A DNA stretch of 36,703 nt from JAVJSF01 sp040219555 (GTDB lineage: Bacteria; Actinomycetota; Thermoleophilia; Miltoncostaeales; Miltoncostaeaceae), in the NCBI GenBank assembly GCA_040219555.1, contig JAVJSF010000004.1:1-36703 (forward strand). The letters are read 5' to 3'. The notes below the pieces were generated by a model. It did no database searches. It saw only the letters and a program-made list of their open reading frames with translations, and was not told the origin of the DNA. Shown here piece after piece: positions 1 through 8,700 of this stretch (positions are counted from its first letter, which is position 1; every line of letters starts with the position of its first letter). The position numbers and the translations under genes are program-made.

Positions 1-64
1 ACCGGCAGAGGTCGACTCAGCCGGCCCGCCCCGCCGACCGCAAGGGAGGCGGTGCCGGCGACCG

Positions 65-91
65 CATCGGGCCCCGGCCAGGGGCCCGATG
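65..91. terminator. Perfect 11-bp hairpin near the left edge
   Basis: Arms CATCGGGCCCC (65-75) and GGGGCCCGATG (81-91) are exact reverse complements around a 5-base loop. There is no T-tract on either side, so this is a GC-only hairpin. It probably ends a gene lying to the left of the window, but that gene is not visible. The remainder of 1-215 holds nothing I can support as coding. Confidence 0.35.
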
Positions 92-215
92 GCACCCCGA
101 AGGCCCGAAAGAGGCCGAAGGGGTGCTGTCGCACCCGCCCCCGCAACGCTCCGGCTCCCCGCAGGCCTTCAACCCTCCATGCCCACAGTCACCGGTCGCC
201 CGCCGGCCAAGGGTG

Positions 216-254
216 TTACCGTAATGCTTCCGTACGAAAGGAAAGCGGAAGCAT
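216..254 (+). promoter_or_regulatory. marR promoter and autoregulatory operator
   Basis: A -10-like TACCGT lies at 217-222. Just downstream, ATGCTTCCG (224-232) and CGGAAGCAT (246-254) form a perfect 9-bp inverted repeat with a 13-base spacer. The right arm contains the first two bases of the ATG and the spacer contains the Shine-Dalgarno-like AAAGGAAAG. A smaller TTACCGTAA palindrome overlaps the -10. A regulator bound here would cover the transcription start and the ribosome site, the classic layout for MarR self-repression. Confidence 0.6.
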
Positions 255-708
255 GAGCACCTCGACCCGCACCGACCGCCTGGCCACCCTCCTCGACCTG
301 TCCCGCGCCGCGGCCATCGTGGCCCGCCGGGTGGAGGGGCCCATCTCGGGACACGGCCTGTCCCTGACCGACGTGATGATCCTCCTGGCACTGCGCTCGG
401 CGGACGGGGGCCGCCTGCGGCGCGTCGACCTGGCCGGCCGCCTGGGGATGAGCCAGTCCTCGGTGACCCGGCTGATCCTGCCGCTGGAGAAGCTCGGCAT
501 CGTGACGCGCCACAGCGACCCGCGCGACCGCCGGGCCGCGTGGGCGGAGTTGACGCCGGCCGGCCGGCGGATGGCCGACGAGGTCGAGGTCACCGCCCGC
601 GATGCGGCCGACGACGCCATGCGCGGCTGGCCCGAGGCGGAGGTGGCGGCTCTCGCCGGCGGCCTCACGCGCCTCTGCGCAGGGGCCCCGAGCCTGCTCC
701 CGCGCTAG
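253..708 (+). CDS. MarR-family transcriptional regulator
   Basis: The 151-residue protein has the MarR length and layout: an N-terminal dimerisation helix region (about 8-40), a winged helix-turn-helix (about 55-110) with recognition helix MSQSSVTRLILPLEKLG, and the wing R-HSDPRDRRAAW followed by ELTPAGRRM, which is diagnostic of MarR. Dimers of this family bind short palindromes and usually release DNA on binding a phenolic or other small ligand. The ATG at 253 was chosen because a purine-rich ribosome site lies 8-10 bases upstream; the reading frame stays open further upstream but that extension is arginine/proline-rich and unconvincing. The gene converges on the betaine-type transporter genes. 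The inverted repeat at its own start suggests autorepression; its other targets are unknown. Confidence 0.9.
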   Translation: MSTSTRTDRLATLLDLSRAAAIVARRVEGPISGHGLSLTDVMILLALRSADGGRLRRVDLAGRLGMSQSSVTRLILPLEKLGIVTRHSDPRDRRAAWAELTPAGRRMADEVEVTARDAADDAMRGWPEAEVAALAGGLTRLCAGAPSLLPR

Positions 709-773
709 ACGGACCGGCCTGAGCACCGAGGCCCGGAGAAGCGGGGTCGCCGCCGGAGGGGCTCCGGCCCGAC

Positions 774-839
774 GGCCCCGGGCCGGCCCAGCCGCCACCG
801 CCCCGCCGAGCCCGAGCGAGGCGGTGCCGGCCCGGGGCC
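774..839. terminator. 14-bp perfect inverted repeat between convergent genes
   Basis: GGCCCCGGGCCGGC (774-787) and GCCGGCCCGGGGCC (826-839) are exact reverse complements separated by 38 bases. A nested pair CACCGCC (796-802) / GGCGGTG (820-826) could extend the structure inward. It sits between the convergent stops of the marR gene (708) and the transporter lipoprotein gene (867). It may act as a bidirectional terminator; no T-tract follows. Confidence 0.45.
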
Positions 840-866
840 CGCGAGGGGGCGAAGGGCCGATGTCGC

Positions 867-1868
867 TCAGCCCGTCGGGACGCCCACCCCCTGCAGGAAC
901 TCCCGGGCGACCTCATCCGGGTCCTCGCGGTCGAGTTCGACGCGCGCGATCAGCGGACGGATGGCCTCGGCGGTGAAGGACTCGTTGACCGCGGCCAGCG
1001 AGTCCTCGAAGGCCGTGCGGGCCTCGGGGGCGAGCCCGTCGATGAACGAGCTGTTCACCACCGGGAAGGTGCGGAACGAGACCCCGCCCGTGTAGGTGCC
1101 CTTGTCGTCCTCCAGCACCACCAGCGGCAGCTGGCCCAGCAGCGGGTCCGTGCCGAAGGCGTACACGCAGTCGGCGTCGCCGTCCTCGATCGGCCGGTAG
1201 CGCAGGCTGATGTCCACCGTGAGGATGTCGCGGAACTCCACCCCGTACTCGCTCCGCAGCAGCGGCAGCCCGTCGGGCCGGGTGAGGTGCTCGGCGTTGG
1301 CCGAGTAGGCCAGGTTCGGCGATGCCTCACCGAGGTCGGACAGGGTGACGATGTCGTACTCGTCCACCGCCGACTGGGTGCAGGCCACCTCGTTGCCGTT
1401 GTTGAACGGCGCCGGTGTCAGCGCGGTGAGCCCCCGCTCCCCGTAGGCGTCGGCCACCTGCTGGAACTGGGCCTCCGGCTCGGCCGGCGCATCCTCGGCC
1501 GCCAGCCCGAGCACGTTGAGGTATGCCGTGCCGACGTACTCGGGATACACGTCGATCGAGTCGCCCGTGATCGCCTGGTCGGCGATCTCGGTGCTGGCCA
1601 GGCTGGTCACCTCGACGTCGAAGCCCTGGCCCTCCAGGGCCGCGGCATAGGCCTCGGCCACGATGCGGCTCTCGGAGAACCCCTTGTCGGCGATGGTGAG
1701 GGACACCCCGTCGCCGGCCGCGCCGGGCTCCGGTGCGGTCGATGCGCTGGTGGCGGGCGCGGTGGCGCCCGAGGTGGTCGCCTCGTCCTCGTCGTCGCCG
1801 CAGGCGGCGGCGCCCAGTACGGCACCGGCCAGCAGCACGGCGGTCAGGCCCTTGATGCGTGTTCTCAC
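867..1868 (-). CDS. Glycine betaine/choline-type ABC transporter substrate-binding lipoprotein
   Basis: The 333-residue protein is the extracytoplasmic receptor of the importer encoded just upstream. The N-terminus has a short Arg/Lys n-region, a hydrophobic stretch and a lipobox ending LGAAAC, so Cys23 should be lipidated. A low-complexity Asp/Glu/Thr/Ala linker follows. The body has the OpuAC-type quaternary amine-binding pattern: IADKGFSESRIVAEAYAAAL, then DVYPEYVGTAYLNVLG, typical of OpuCC/ProX-like receptors. The start is the GTG at 1866-1868, which overlaps the TGA of the upstream permease gene (GTGA), with GGGGGA in front. Substrate (betaine, choline, carnitine or another quaternary amine) cannot be fixed from sequence alone. 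Confidence 0.9.
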   Translation of the reverse strand: MRTRIKGLTAVLLAGAVLGAAACGDDEDEATTSGATAPATSASTAPEPGAAGDGVSLTIADKGFSESRIVAEAYAAALEGQGFDVEVTSLASTEIADQAITGDSIDVYPEYVGTAYLNVLGLAAEDAPAEPEAQFQQVADAYGERGLTALTPAPFNNGNEVACTQSAVDEYDIVTLSDLGEASPNLAYSANAEHLTRPDGLPLLRSEYGVEFRDILTVDISLRYRPIEDGDADCVYAFGTDPLLGQLPLVVLEDDKGTYTGGVSFRTFPVVNSSFIDGLAPEARTAFEDSLAAVNESFTAEAIRPLIARVELDREDPDEVAREFLQGVGVPTG

Positions 1869-2536
1869 AGGTCCCCCTTGACGGTTGCCAGTTGCAATCG
1901 GAGGCCGCGCGGGGTGGAGAGGCGCTCCGCCGAGGCGAACAGCCCCTCCGCCAGCGCGGCGAGGATGGTGATGGGGATCGCCCCGGCCAGCAGGACGTCG
2001 GTCTGGCTGTTGGCCAGCCCGCTCTGGACGATGACCCCGAGGCCGTCCGCGCCCACCAGCCCGGCCAGGGCCGCGGTGGCGATGATCTGGACGGCCGAGT
2101 TGCGGACGCCGGCCCAGATCAGCGGCATCGCCATGGGGATCTCCACGCGCAGCAGCACCTGGGTGCGCGTGAGCCCCATCCCGCGGGCGGCCTCCACGGC
2201 GCCGGCGTCGGCCTCGCGGATGCCCGTGGTGGCGTTCAGGAGGATCGGCGGCAGCCCCAGCAGGATCAGGCCGATCACGGCCGGCCAGAAGCCGAGCGAG
2301 GTGACCGCCAGGATCAGGGCGATGAGGGCGAAGGTGGGGATCGTGCGCCCGAGGTTGGCCACCGTGGTGAGCGCGAATGCCGCCCCGCGGCCGATCTTGG
2401 CGCAGGCGATCCCCAGGGCCAGGCCCCCTGCCGCGGCGATCCCCAGCGCGGTGAGCGACAGTTTGACGTGGGTCCAGGTTTGACCCCACCCGTCGTTGGC
2501 CTCGAAGGCCGTCCAGGTGTCGGCCCAGAGGCTCAC
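1865..2536 (-). CDS. Betaine-type ABC transporter permease (second)
   Basis: The 223-residue inner-membrane protein has about five to six hydrophobic segments and the binding-protein-dependent permease (EAA) loop EAARGMGLTRTQVLLRVEIP, which contacts the ATPase. It matches the OpuCB/OpuCD/ProW size class. The start is the GTG at 2534-2536, overlapping the stop of the preceding permease gene by 4 bases (GTGA), and its own stop overlaps the lipoprotein gene in the same manner. Translational coupling along the operon is therefore likely. It is paralogous to the neighbouring permease, and the two presumably form a heterodimeric pore. Confidence 0.88.
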   Translation of the reverse strand: MSLWADTWTAFEANDGWGQTWTHVKLSLTALGIAAAGGLALGIACAKIGRGAAFALTTVANLGRTIPTFALIALILAVTSLGFWPAVIGLILLGLPPILLNATTGIREADAGAVEAARGMGLTRTQVLLRVEIPMAMPLIWAGVRNSAVQIIATAALAGLVGADGLGVIVQSGLANSQTDVLLAGAIPITILAALAEGLFASAERLSTPRGLRLQLATVKGDL

Positions 2537-3189
2537 CGGCGCGCCGCCCGCAGCCAGGGGGTCATCAGCCGCTCGGCCAGCACCAGCAGCAGGTCGATGA
2601 TGATCGCCATGGCCGTCGCGATGACCGCCCCGGCCAGGATGGGCGTCAGGAACAGACCGCGCTGCACGCCGTCGTTGTAGATCAGCTCCCCGAGCCCGCC
2701 GGCGCCGATGAACACGGCGATGGTGGCGATGCCCACCGTGCTGACCGCCGTGATGCGGATCCCGGCCATTATCGAGGGCACGGCCAGGGGCAGCTCGACG
2801 CGCAGGAGCGTCTGCAGCCGCGTGAGGCCCATCCCTCGCGCCGCATCGCGCACCGGCGTGGGCACGCTGCGCAGTCCCACCACGGCGTTGCGGATGAGAA
2901 TCAGCAGCGAGTAGAGCACCAGCGCCGCAACGGCCGGCCCGAAGCCGATGTCGAAGATCGACAGCAGGAAGGCGAACATCGCCAGGCTGGGCACCGTGTA
3001 GAGCGCGCCGGTGATCGCGGTGGTGGTACCGAAGGCGACGCGGCTGCGGTACACCAGCACGGCCAGCGGGATGGCCAGCGCGATGGCGATCGCCAGCGAC
3101 ACGCCCACCAGCTGGAGGTGCTCGATGGTGTTGCGCTGGATGTCGTCGGTGTGCGACCGGATCCAGTCCCAGCGGACCTCGATGTCCAC
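2533..3189 (-). CDS. Betaine-type ABC transporter permease (first)
   Basis: The 218-residue membrane protein has an N-terminal amphipathic region, then hydrophobic segments starting VGVSLAIAIALAIPLAVLV. The EAA loop reads RDAARGMGLTRLQTLLRVEL and the GIRITAVSTVGIATIAVFIG stretch is characteristic of OpuC/YehW-type permeases. The ATG at 3187-3189 follows the ATPase stop by 9 bases. It is near-equal in length to the second permease, which argues for a duplicated gene pair as in OpuCB/OpuCD systems rather than a single-permease ProVWX system. Confidence 0.9.
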   Translation of the reverse strand: MDIEVRWDWIRSHTDDIQRNTIEHLQLVGVSLAIAIALAIPLAVLVYRSRVAFGTTTAITGALYTVPSLAMFAFLLSIFDIGFGPAVAALVLYSLLILIRNAVVGLRSVPTPVRDAARGMGLTRLQTLLRVELPLAVPSIMAGIRITAVSTVGIATIAVFIGAGGLGELIYNDGVQRGLFLTPILAGAVIATAMAIIIDLLLVLAERLMTPWLRAARR

Positions 3190-3198
3190 TCCGGCCCC

Positions 3199-4374
3199 CT
3201 AGCCGGCGCTGCGGGAGGCCATCGGCCCCTCGCCGCGCGCGTGCAGGGCGATGTCGGCCGCGCTCACCAGACCGCGGGCCCGCCCCTCGCCGTCGACCAC
3301 GACCCCGTGGTCGACCCCGGTGCCGAACAGGGCCGACAGGGTGTCGCGAAGGGTCGTGATGCCGTCCAGTAGCGGCTCGGCGCCTCCGGGGGGCGGTGAG
3401 GGCACGGCATCGGCGCCGCCCAGGCGCTCCTCGGACCACCAGCCCAGCGGGCGCCCGTCGGCGCCGAGCACCAGGAACGCGCCGTCCACCGGTTCCAGGT
3501 CGCCGCGCGCGAGGCGCTCGCGCACGGATCCTGCCGGCTCGCCGGCGCGGACGGCGGGCACGGGTCGCAGGGCGGTCTCCTCGAGGCGGATCAACGCGAG
3601 GCCCTTCAGCGCGCGGTCGGCCCCGAGCAGGTTGGAGACGAAGTCGTCGGCGGGCCGCGCAAGCAACTCGGCCGGCGCGGCGTACTGCACCAGGCGCCCC
3701 TCGCGCATCACCGCGATGCGGTCGGCCATGCGCACCGCCTCGTCGATGTCGTGGCTGACCATGATCACGGTCTTCGGCACGGCCCGGTGCAGGCGCAGGA
3801 AGTCGAGCTGCAGCCGGTGGCGGGTGATGGGGTCGACCGCCGAGAACGGCTCGTCCATCAGCATCAGAGGAGGGTCGGCCGCCAGCGCCCGCGCCAGGCC
3901 CACGCGCTGCTGCTGGCCCCCCGACAGCTGGGCGGGGTAGCGGTCCGCGTACTCGTCCGGGTCGAGCCCCACGAGGGTCAGCAGCTCGCGGGTGCGCATC
4001 TCGATCCGGCGCCGGTCCCACCCCACCAGCCTCGGCACCGTTGCGACGTTGGACGCGATCGTCAGGTGCGGCAACAGGCCGACCTGCTGGATGACATAGC
4101 CGGTCTCCCGCCGCAGGAGGGCGACCGGGCGGGTGCGGACGTCCACGCCGTCGATCAGGACCCGCCCCCCGGTGGGCTCGATGAGGCGGTTGATCATCTT
4201 GAGGGCCGTCGTCTTGCCGCAGCCCGAGGGGCCGATGAGGACGCAGACCTCGCCCGCGGGCACATCGAGGGTGAGGTCCTCCACGGCCGGTGCCGCATCG
4301 CGCTGGTAGCGCATCCCGAGACCCTGAAGCTCCACCCGGGCGGCGCGGGTTGCGGTGGGGTGCTCGGCGCCCAT
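3199..4374 (-). CDS. Betaine-type ABC transporter ATP-binding protein with C-terminal CBS region
   Basis: The 391-residue cytoplasmic ATPase carries Walker A GPSGCGKTT (48-56), Q-loop YVIQQ (93-97), signature LSGGQQQR (150-157), Walker B LMLMDEP (170-176) and the switch histidine in VSHD (206-209). Residues after about 260 form the regulatory tail seen in OpuA/OpuCA/ProV ATPases, with two CBS-like segments (around 280-320 and 335-385). In characterised OpuA systems the CBS module senses ionic strength or nucleotides; whether it does here is inference. No clear Shine-Dalgarno precedes the ATG, but TAACGT lies 6 bases upstream, so a leaderless mRNA is plausible. It is the first gene of the four-gene transporter operon. 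Confidence 0.92.
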   Translation of the reverse strand: MGAEHPTATRAARVELQGLGMRYQRDAAPAVEDLTLDVPAGEVCVLIGPSGCGKTTALKMINRLIEPTGGRVLIDGVDVRTRPVALLRRETGYVIQQVGLLPHLTIASNVATVPRLVGWDRRRIEMRTRELLTLVGLDPDEYADRYPAQLSGGQQQRVGLARALAADPPLMLMDEPFSAVDPITRHRLQLDFLRLHRAVPKTVIMVSHDIDEAVRMADRIAVMREGRLVQYAAPAELLARPADDFVSNLLGADRALKGLALIRLEETALRPVPAVRAGEPAGSVRERLARGDLEPVDGAFLVLGADGRPLGWWSEERLGGADAVPSPPPGGAEPLLDGITTLRDTLSALFGTGVDHGVVVDGEGRARGLVSAADIALHARGEGPMASRSAG

Positions 4375-4380
4375 GCGGGG

Positions 4381-4386
4381 ACGTTA
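4381..4386 (-). promoter_or_regulatory. Candidate -10 box for the transporter operon
   Basis: TAACGT on the minus strand sits 6 bases before the ATPase ATG and includes the TAA stop codon of the FHA gene. Position and the absence of a ribosome site suggest an internal leaderless promoter that lets the transporter be expressed apart from gltB. No -35 match is visible. Confidence 0.4.
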
Positions 4387-5682
4387 CTTGAGGGGGCGGA
4401 CGGGTGCGGTACCCGGGTCGCCGCCGCCCCCGGCCGGAGCACCATCGGCGGCCGCCAGGGTCAGGGCGCCGATGGTGGCGGGCACCAGCGCCAGCGTGCC
4501 GCCCGCCAGCGCCAGCGTGAGTCCCAGGCGGGGGATGTCGCCCGCGCTCACGATCGACGCCGCCACGGCGTGCCCGGCGAGGGCTCCCGCCAGCGCCGCC
4601 GCCGCGGCGGCCATGGGGGCGACGGTGCGCCGCTCCACCCGGGCGCCCACCAGCGGCACCAGTAGGCAGCCCGCCGCCATCACGAGCCCCAGGGGCACCA
4701 GCAGGCGGCCCGCCGCGACGTCGCCGTCGAAGCCCGAGTAGGCGAGGCCGTCGATGGTGGTCCACTCCATCGGCCCGGCCACGGCGCACGCCACCCCGCC
4801 GGCGGCCGCGGCGGCCACCATCAGGACGGGCCCTGGCGGACGCCCGCGGCTCGGGCCGCGCCGCGGGCCGGCCGCGAGTTGCACCCGCCATACGCCGGCC
4901 ACGGCCGCGGCGGTTCCGGCCACGAACAGGGCGCCGGCGGCATCGGCCGCCCCCTGGGCGCCGGGGACGATCGGCAGCAGCAGCGCCAGGCCCGCCACCG
5001 CGCCCCCCGCGGCGGCGCATCCCGCCCCGGCTGCCGGCGCCAGACGGCGCAGGTCGGGATCGAGCTCCGACACCACCCACAGAACCGCCGCTGCGGCCAG
5101 CACCAGCACCATCAGGATCGCCGCCGGCCGCAGCGCCGTGGGATCGACCCGCCACAGGTTGGGCGTCTCCCCACCCTGGCGGAGCGCCGGCATCAGCGTC
5201 GCACCCACCGCCAGCAGCGCGGCCAGGGCGCCGCCGGCCGCGGCCCACCCCTCGCGCCCCAGCGGGGGGCGGGGAGGGGAGGTGCGGATCTCCACCGACA
5301 GGGGTGCGGTGATGCGCGTCGAGGGCGGTGCCTCGATCCGCCGCGCCGCGGGCGCCGGCGGTGCCGAAGGTGCGGGACGCCGTCCGGGGGTCCACAGCAC
5401 CCGCAGGGTGGTGTCGCCCACACGCACCAGGTCATCCACCCGCAGCGGGGTCGGGGCCCTCACCGGTCGCCCGTTGAGGACCAGCGATCCGCGGTGGAGA
5501 TCGATCAGGCGCAGGACCTGGCCCTCCACCCGCACCAGGGCGTGCTGGGTCGCCACCGACGGGTCGGTGAGCAGTACCTCCACGGTGCGCCCGCGGCCGA
5601 TCACGGCCGAGGTGCCGAGGAACCCGAATCGGGCCCCCCGGTCCTGGCCGCCCACGACCTCGAACAACTCCACTGCCGGCAT
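4384..5682 (-). CDS. FHA-domain multispan membrane protein
   Basis: This 432-residue protein has an N-terminal forkhead-associated domain (about 1-95): FHA landmarks are VIGRGR, LTDPSVATQHA and LNGRP. FHA domains bind phosphothreonine peptides. A Pro/Ala/Arg-rich linker (about 100-140) leads to a membrane part with roughly eight hydrophobic segments running to residue 425, followed by a charged tail. The FHA domain should face the cytoplasm. The membrane part resembles no transporter or enzyme I can name. It lies 21 bases after gltB and 9 bases before the transporter ATPase gene, so it could be cotranscribed with both. A link between Ser/Thr kinase signalling and nitrogen or osmolyte metabolism is speculative. 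FHA assignment is firm, overall function unknown. Confidence 0.8.
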   Translation of the reverse strand: MPAVELFEVVGGQDRGARFGFLGTSAVIGRGRTVEVLLTDPSVATQHALVRVEGQVLRLIDLHRGSLVLNGRPVRAPTPLRVDDLVRVGDTTLRVLWTPGRRPAPSAPPAPAARRIEAPPSTRITAPLSVEIRTSPPRPPLGREGWAAAGGALAALLAVGATLMPALRQGGETPNLWRVDPTALRPAAILMVLVLAAAAVLWVVSELDPDLRRLAPAAGAGCAAAGGAVAGLALLLPIVPGAQGAADAAGALFVAGTAAAVAGVWRVQLAAGPRRGPSRGRPPGPVLMVAAAAAGGVACAVAGPMEWTTIDGLAYSGFDGDVAAGRLLVPLGLVMAAGCLLVPLVGARVERRTVAPMAAAAAALAGALAGHAVAASIVSAGDIPRLGLTLALAGGTLALVPATIGALTLAAADGAPAGGGGDPGTAPVRPLK

Positions 5683-5703
5683 GCCGCCGACCGCCCCGGC
5701 GGG

Positions 5704-8700
5704 CTACTCGGTGGAGATGTTCGGGTCGGCCTGCTGGGTCACCGGGGTGACCGTGATGAAGTGCCCGGCGGGGTCCTCGATCAGGGGGTCGATCCGGAGG
5801 GCGGCGTCCTCCTGACCGGAGTCGGCCAGGGCCTCCCGGTAGGCGCCGAGCAGCTCGACCACCGTTGCGATGTCGCCCTCGTCGAGGGCCACCAGGCTCA
5901 CCTTCGCGGCCTTCGAGAGGCGGCGGCGCACCGCGGCCTGGTCGAGCTTCCACTCGGGATTCTGGCGGACGTAGACCACGCCACCGGTCATGCCGGCGCA
6001 CAGCCACGGGCCGGGGTCGCCCAGCACCACGACGCGCCCGCCGGTCATGTACTCGAACGCGAAGCCCTTGCAGTTCGCGCGCGCCGCCAGGGTGCCCAGG
6101 CGGTCGTTGAGGGGCTCGCGCGGCTCGCCGCCCAGCACCATGTCGGCACCCGACAGACGGATGCCGGCCCGCGCATCCGCGTCGCCCTGCACCAGGAACA
6201 GTCCGCGCTGGGCTCCGTAGGCGAAGCTCTTGCCCACGTGCCCGCCCACCCAGGTGCCGACGGCGTTCGGGGTCTTCAGCACCTGGATCTCGCCGCCGAG
6301 GGCGCACTTGCCCACGCCGTCCTGGGCCCCGCCGAAGACGCGCACGCGCACGCCGTCGAGGGTGAAGGCCGCGAGGCCTCCGCCCACCGCGGCGCCCTTG
6401 GTGAACGAGAGGTCCACGCGCGGGGCGTGGCCGTTGCCGTTCCCGTTGCCGGCCGGGGTGACCGCGTCGGCGCCGCTGCGCCACGGGGTGTTGACCCCGG
6501 TGGCGGCGCGGGCGATGAGGCCGGCCAGGTCGGTGCCGAGGTTGCGGTCGGCCGCCGTGGTCGCCTCCTCCTCCACCGCCAGGGCGGCCCCGGAGCTGAG
6601 GCGCTCGGCGGCCACCTCCGGCGCGCGGTGCGCCGGCGGCGGGGAGAACTCGCGGAAGTAGCGCGGGGTGCCCTCGGGCGCGGTGATGACGCGGTCGCGC
6701 ACCGGCACCAGCAGGCCGGCCATGTCCAGGCGGTCGTGGTGGGAGACCTGCACCAGCAGGTCGGCCCGGCCCACCAGGTCTTGGACATTGTCGACGCCCA
6801 TCCGCCCGGCCAGGTCGCGCATGGCCTCGCCCATCTCGGTGAAGTAGCTCACCAGGGCCTCGACGGCCGGGTCGTAGACGCGCGGCACGAAGCGCTTGAG
6901 CCCGCGCTCGTGTGCCTCCTCCTCGTCCTCGATCTGGGTGGCGATGCCCACGTGGCAGGTGTCCAGCTGGCAGCCGCGGCAGATGGTGCAGCCGATGGCG
7001 ACCATCGATGCGGTGCCGAAGCCCACGCGGTTGGCGCCCATGCACGTCAGCTTGATGGCGTCCGAGGCGCTGCGCAGGCCCCCGTCCGCCCAGATCTCCA
7101 CCCGGTCGCGGATGCCGGCCTCGGTGAGCGCGTGGTGCGCCAGCACCGTGCCGATCTCGCAGGGCAGGCCGGCGCGTCGCAGCGCGTGCTGACGGGCCGC
7201 ACCGGTGCCGCCGTCGTACCCCGAGAGGGTCAGCACGTCGGCGCCGGCCTTGGCGATGCCGATGGCGATGGTGCCGATGCCCGGCACCACCGGCACCTTC
7301 ACGATGACCTTGCCGTACGGGTTGGCCGTCTTCAGCTCGTCGATGAGCTGGGCCAGATCCTCGATGGAGTACAGGTCGTGGTTGTTGGACGGGCTGATGA
7401 GGTCCGAGCCCACCGCGGCGTTACGGGCGCGGGCGATGGCCTGGGTCACCTTGGAGCCCGGGAGGTGCCCCCCCTCGCCGGGCTTGGCGCCCTGGCCGAT
7501 CTTGATCTCCACCCACTCGGAGGAGTTGATCAGCAGGGAGGACACGCCGAAGCGCCCGCTGGCGATCTGCTGGCCGCGGTGCTTGGGATAGCGCCCGTAC
7601 ATGTCCGGGATCTCGCCGCCCTCGCCGTTCATGGACAGCATGTCGGCCTGGTAGGCGGCCTCGGCGTAGGCGCGGAACGCCACCTCGTTCTGGCTACCGA
7701 AGCTCATGGAGCTGATCACGAAGGGCAGCGTGTGCTCGCCCACCTTCGAGCTGACCTTGTCGGCGGGGATCCGCTGGTCCTCGGGCACCAACTGGGGGTG
7801 GACGGCGTGGCGCAGGGCCACCGGCTGCTCCATCTCCAGGCGGTCGATGGTCTCGGCGAACTCCGCGTACCCGCGCTCGGAGTTGGCCACCCGTGCGAGG
7901 GCCTTCCAGACCTTGGGGTACATGCGCGGGAGCTTGACCTTGGAGGGGCTCTCCTCGCCGGCGCGGATCTGGCGCCCCTGCTCGGCCAGCGCGTCCAGGT
8001 CGCTGATGCCGAGGCCGTGGCCGGGCGACGCGCAGAAGCCCGGGATGGCCAGGAGGTCGAGGATCTCGGGGGAGATGCCGATGGCCGACACCAGGCGGCC
8101 GTAGCCGCGCAGCTCGTGGATGCCCAGGGTGGAGAGCACCTTCTCGATGCCCTTCTGCAGCCCGTCGATGACGTTGGTCGCCGCGCGCGAGGGCTCGGGC
8201 TGGCCGTCGAGGGCCTTCTCCATCATCGCGTAGGGGACCAGCGCCTGGGCGCCGAAGCCCAGCGCCACCATCACGTCGTGGACGTTGCGGATGCCGGCGG
8301 CCTGCAGCACCAGGCTGGCGTCGCGGCGCAGCGAGGCGCCGTCGTCCTTGTAGGCGTCGCGCAGGGCCTTGTCGACGGCCGCGAGGGCCAGCAGCGGGTC
8401 GCACACGCGGTCCTCGGCGCCGGCGTCGATGTCGCTCAGCACGATCAGCTCGGTGCCGGCGGCGACGGACTCGACGGCCGTCCGGGTGAGGCCATCGAGG
8501 AACTCGTGGATGTCGCCCGAGAAGTGGTAGCCCAGCGGCAGCACCAGCGCGCGCTCGCCCCACGCGGCCATGACGTCCTCCATGCATGCCACGCCGGCAC
8601 CCATCGCCACGCGGCGCAGCTCGGGCAGCGACAGGGGCGAGACCCCGCTGCGCATGCCGCCCAGGATCAGCGGGATGCGCAGCTCGCAGCGCTGGGGCGG

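Noticed and set aside
1865..5395. 1176-codon frame running through the permease, ATPase and FHA genes
   Set aside because: Only its last 223 codons are protein-like; the rest is out of frame with recognised domains.
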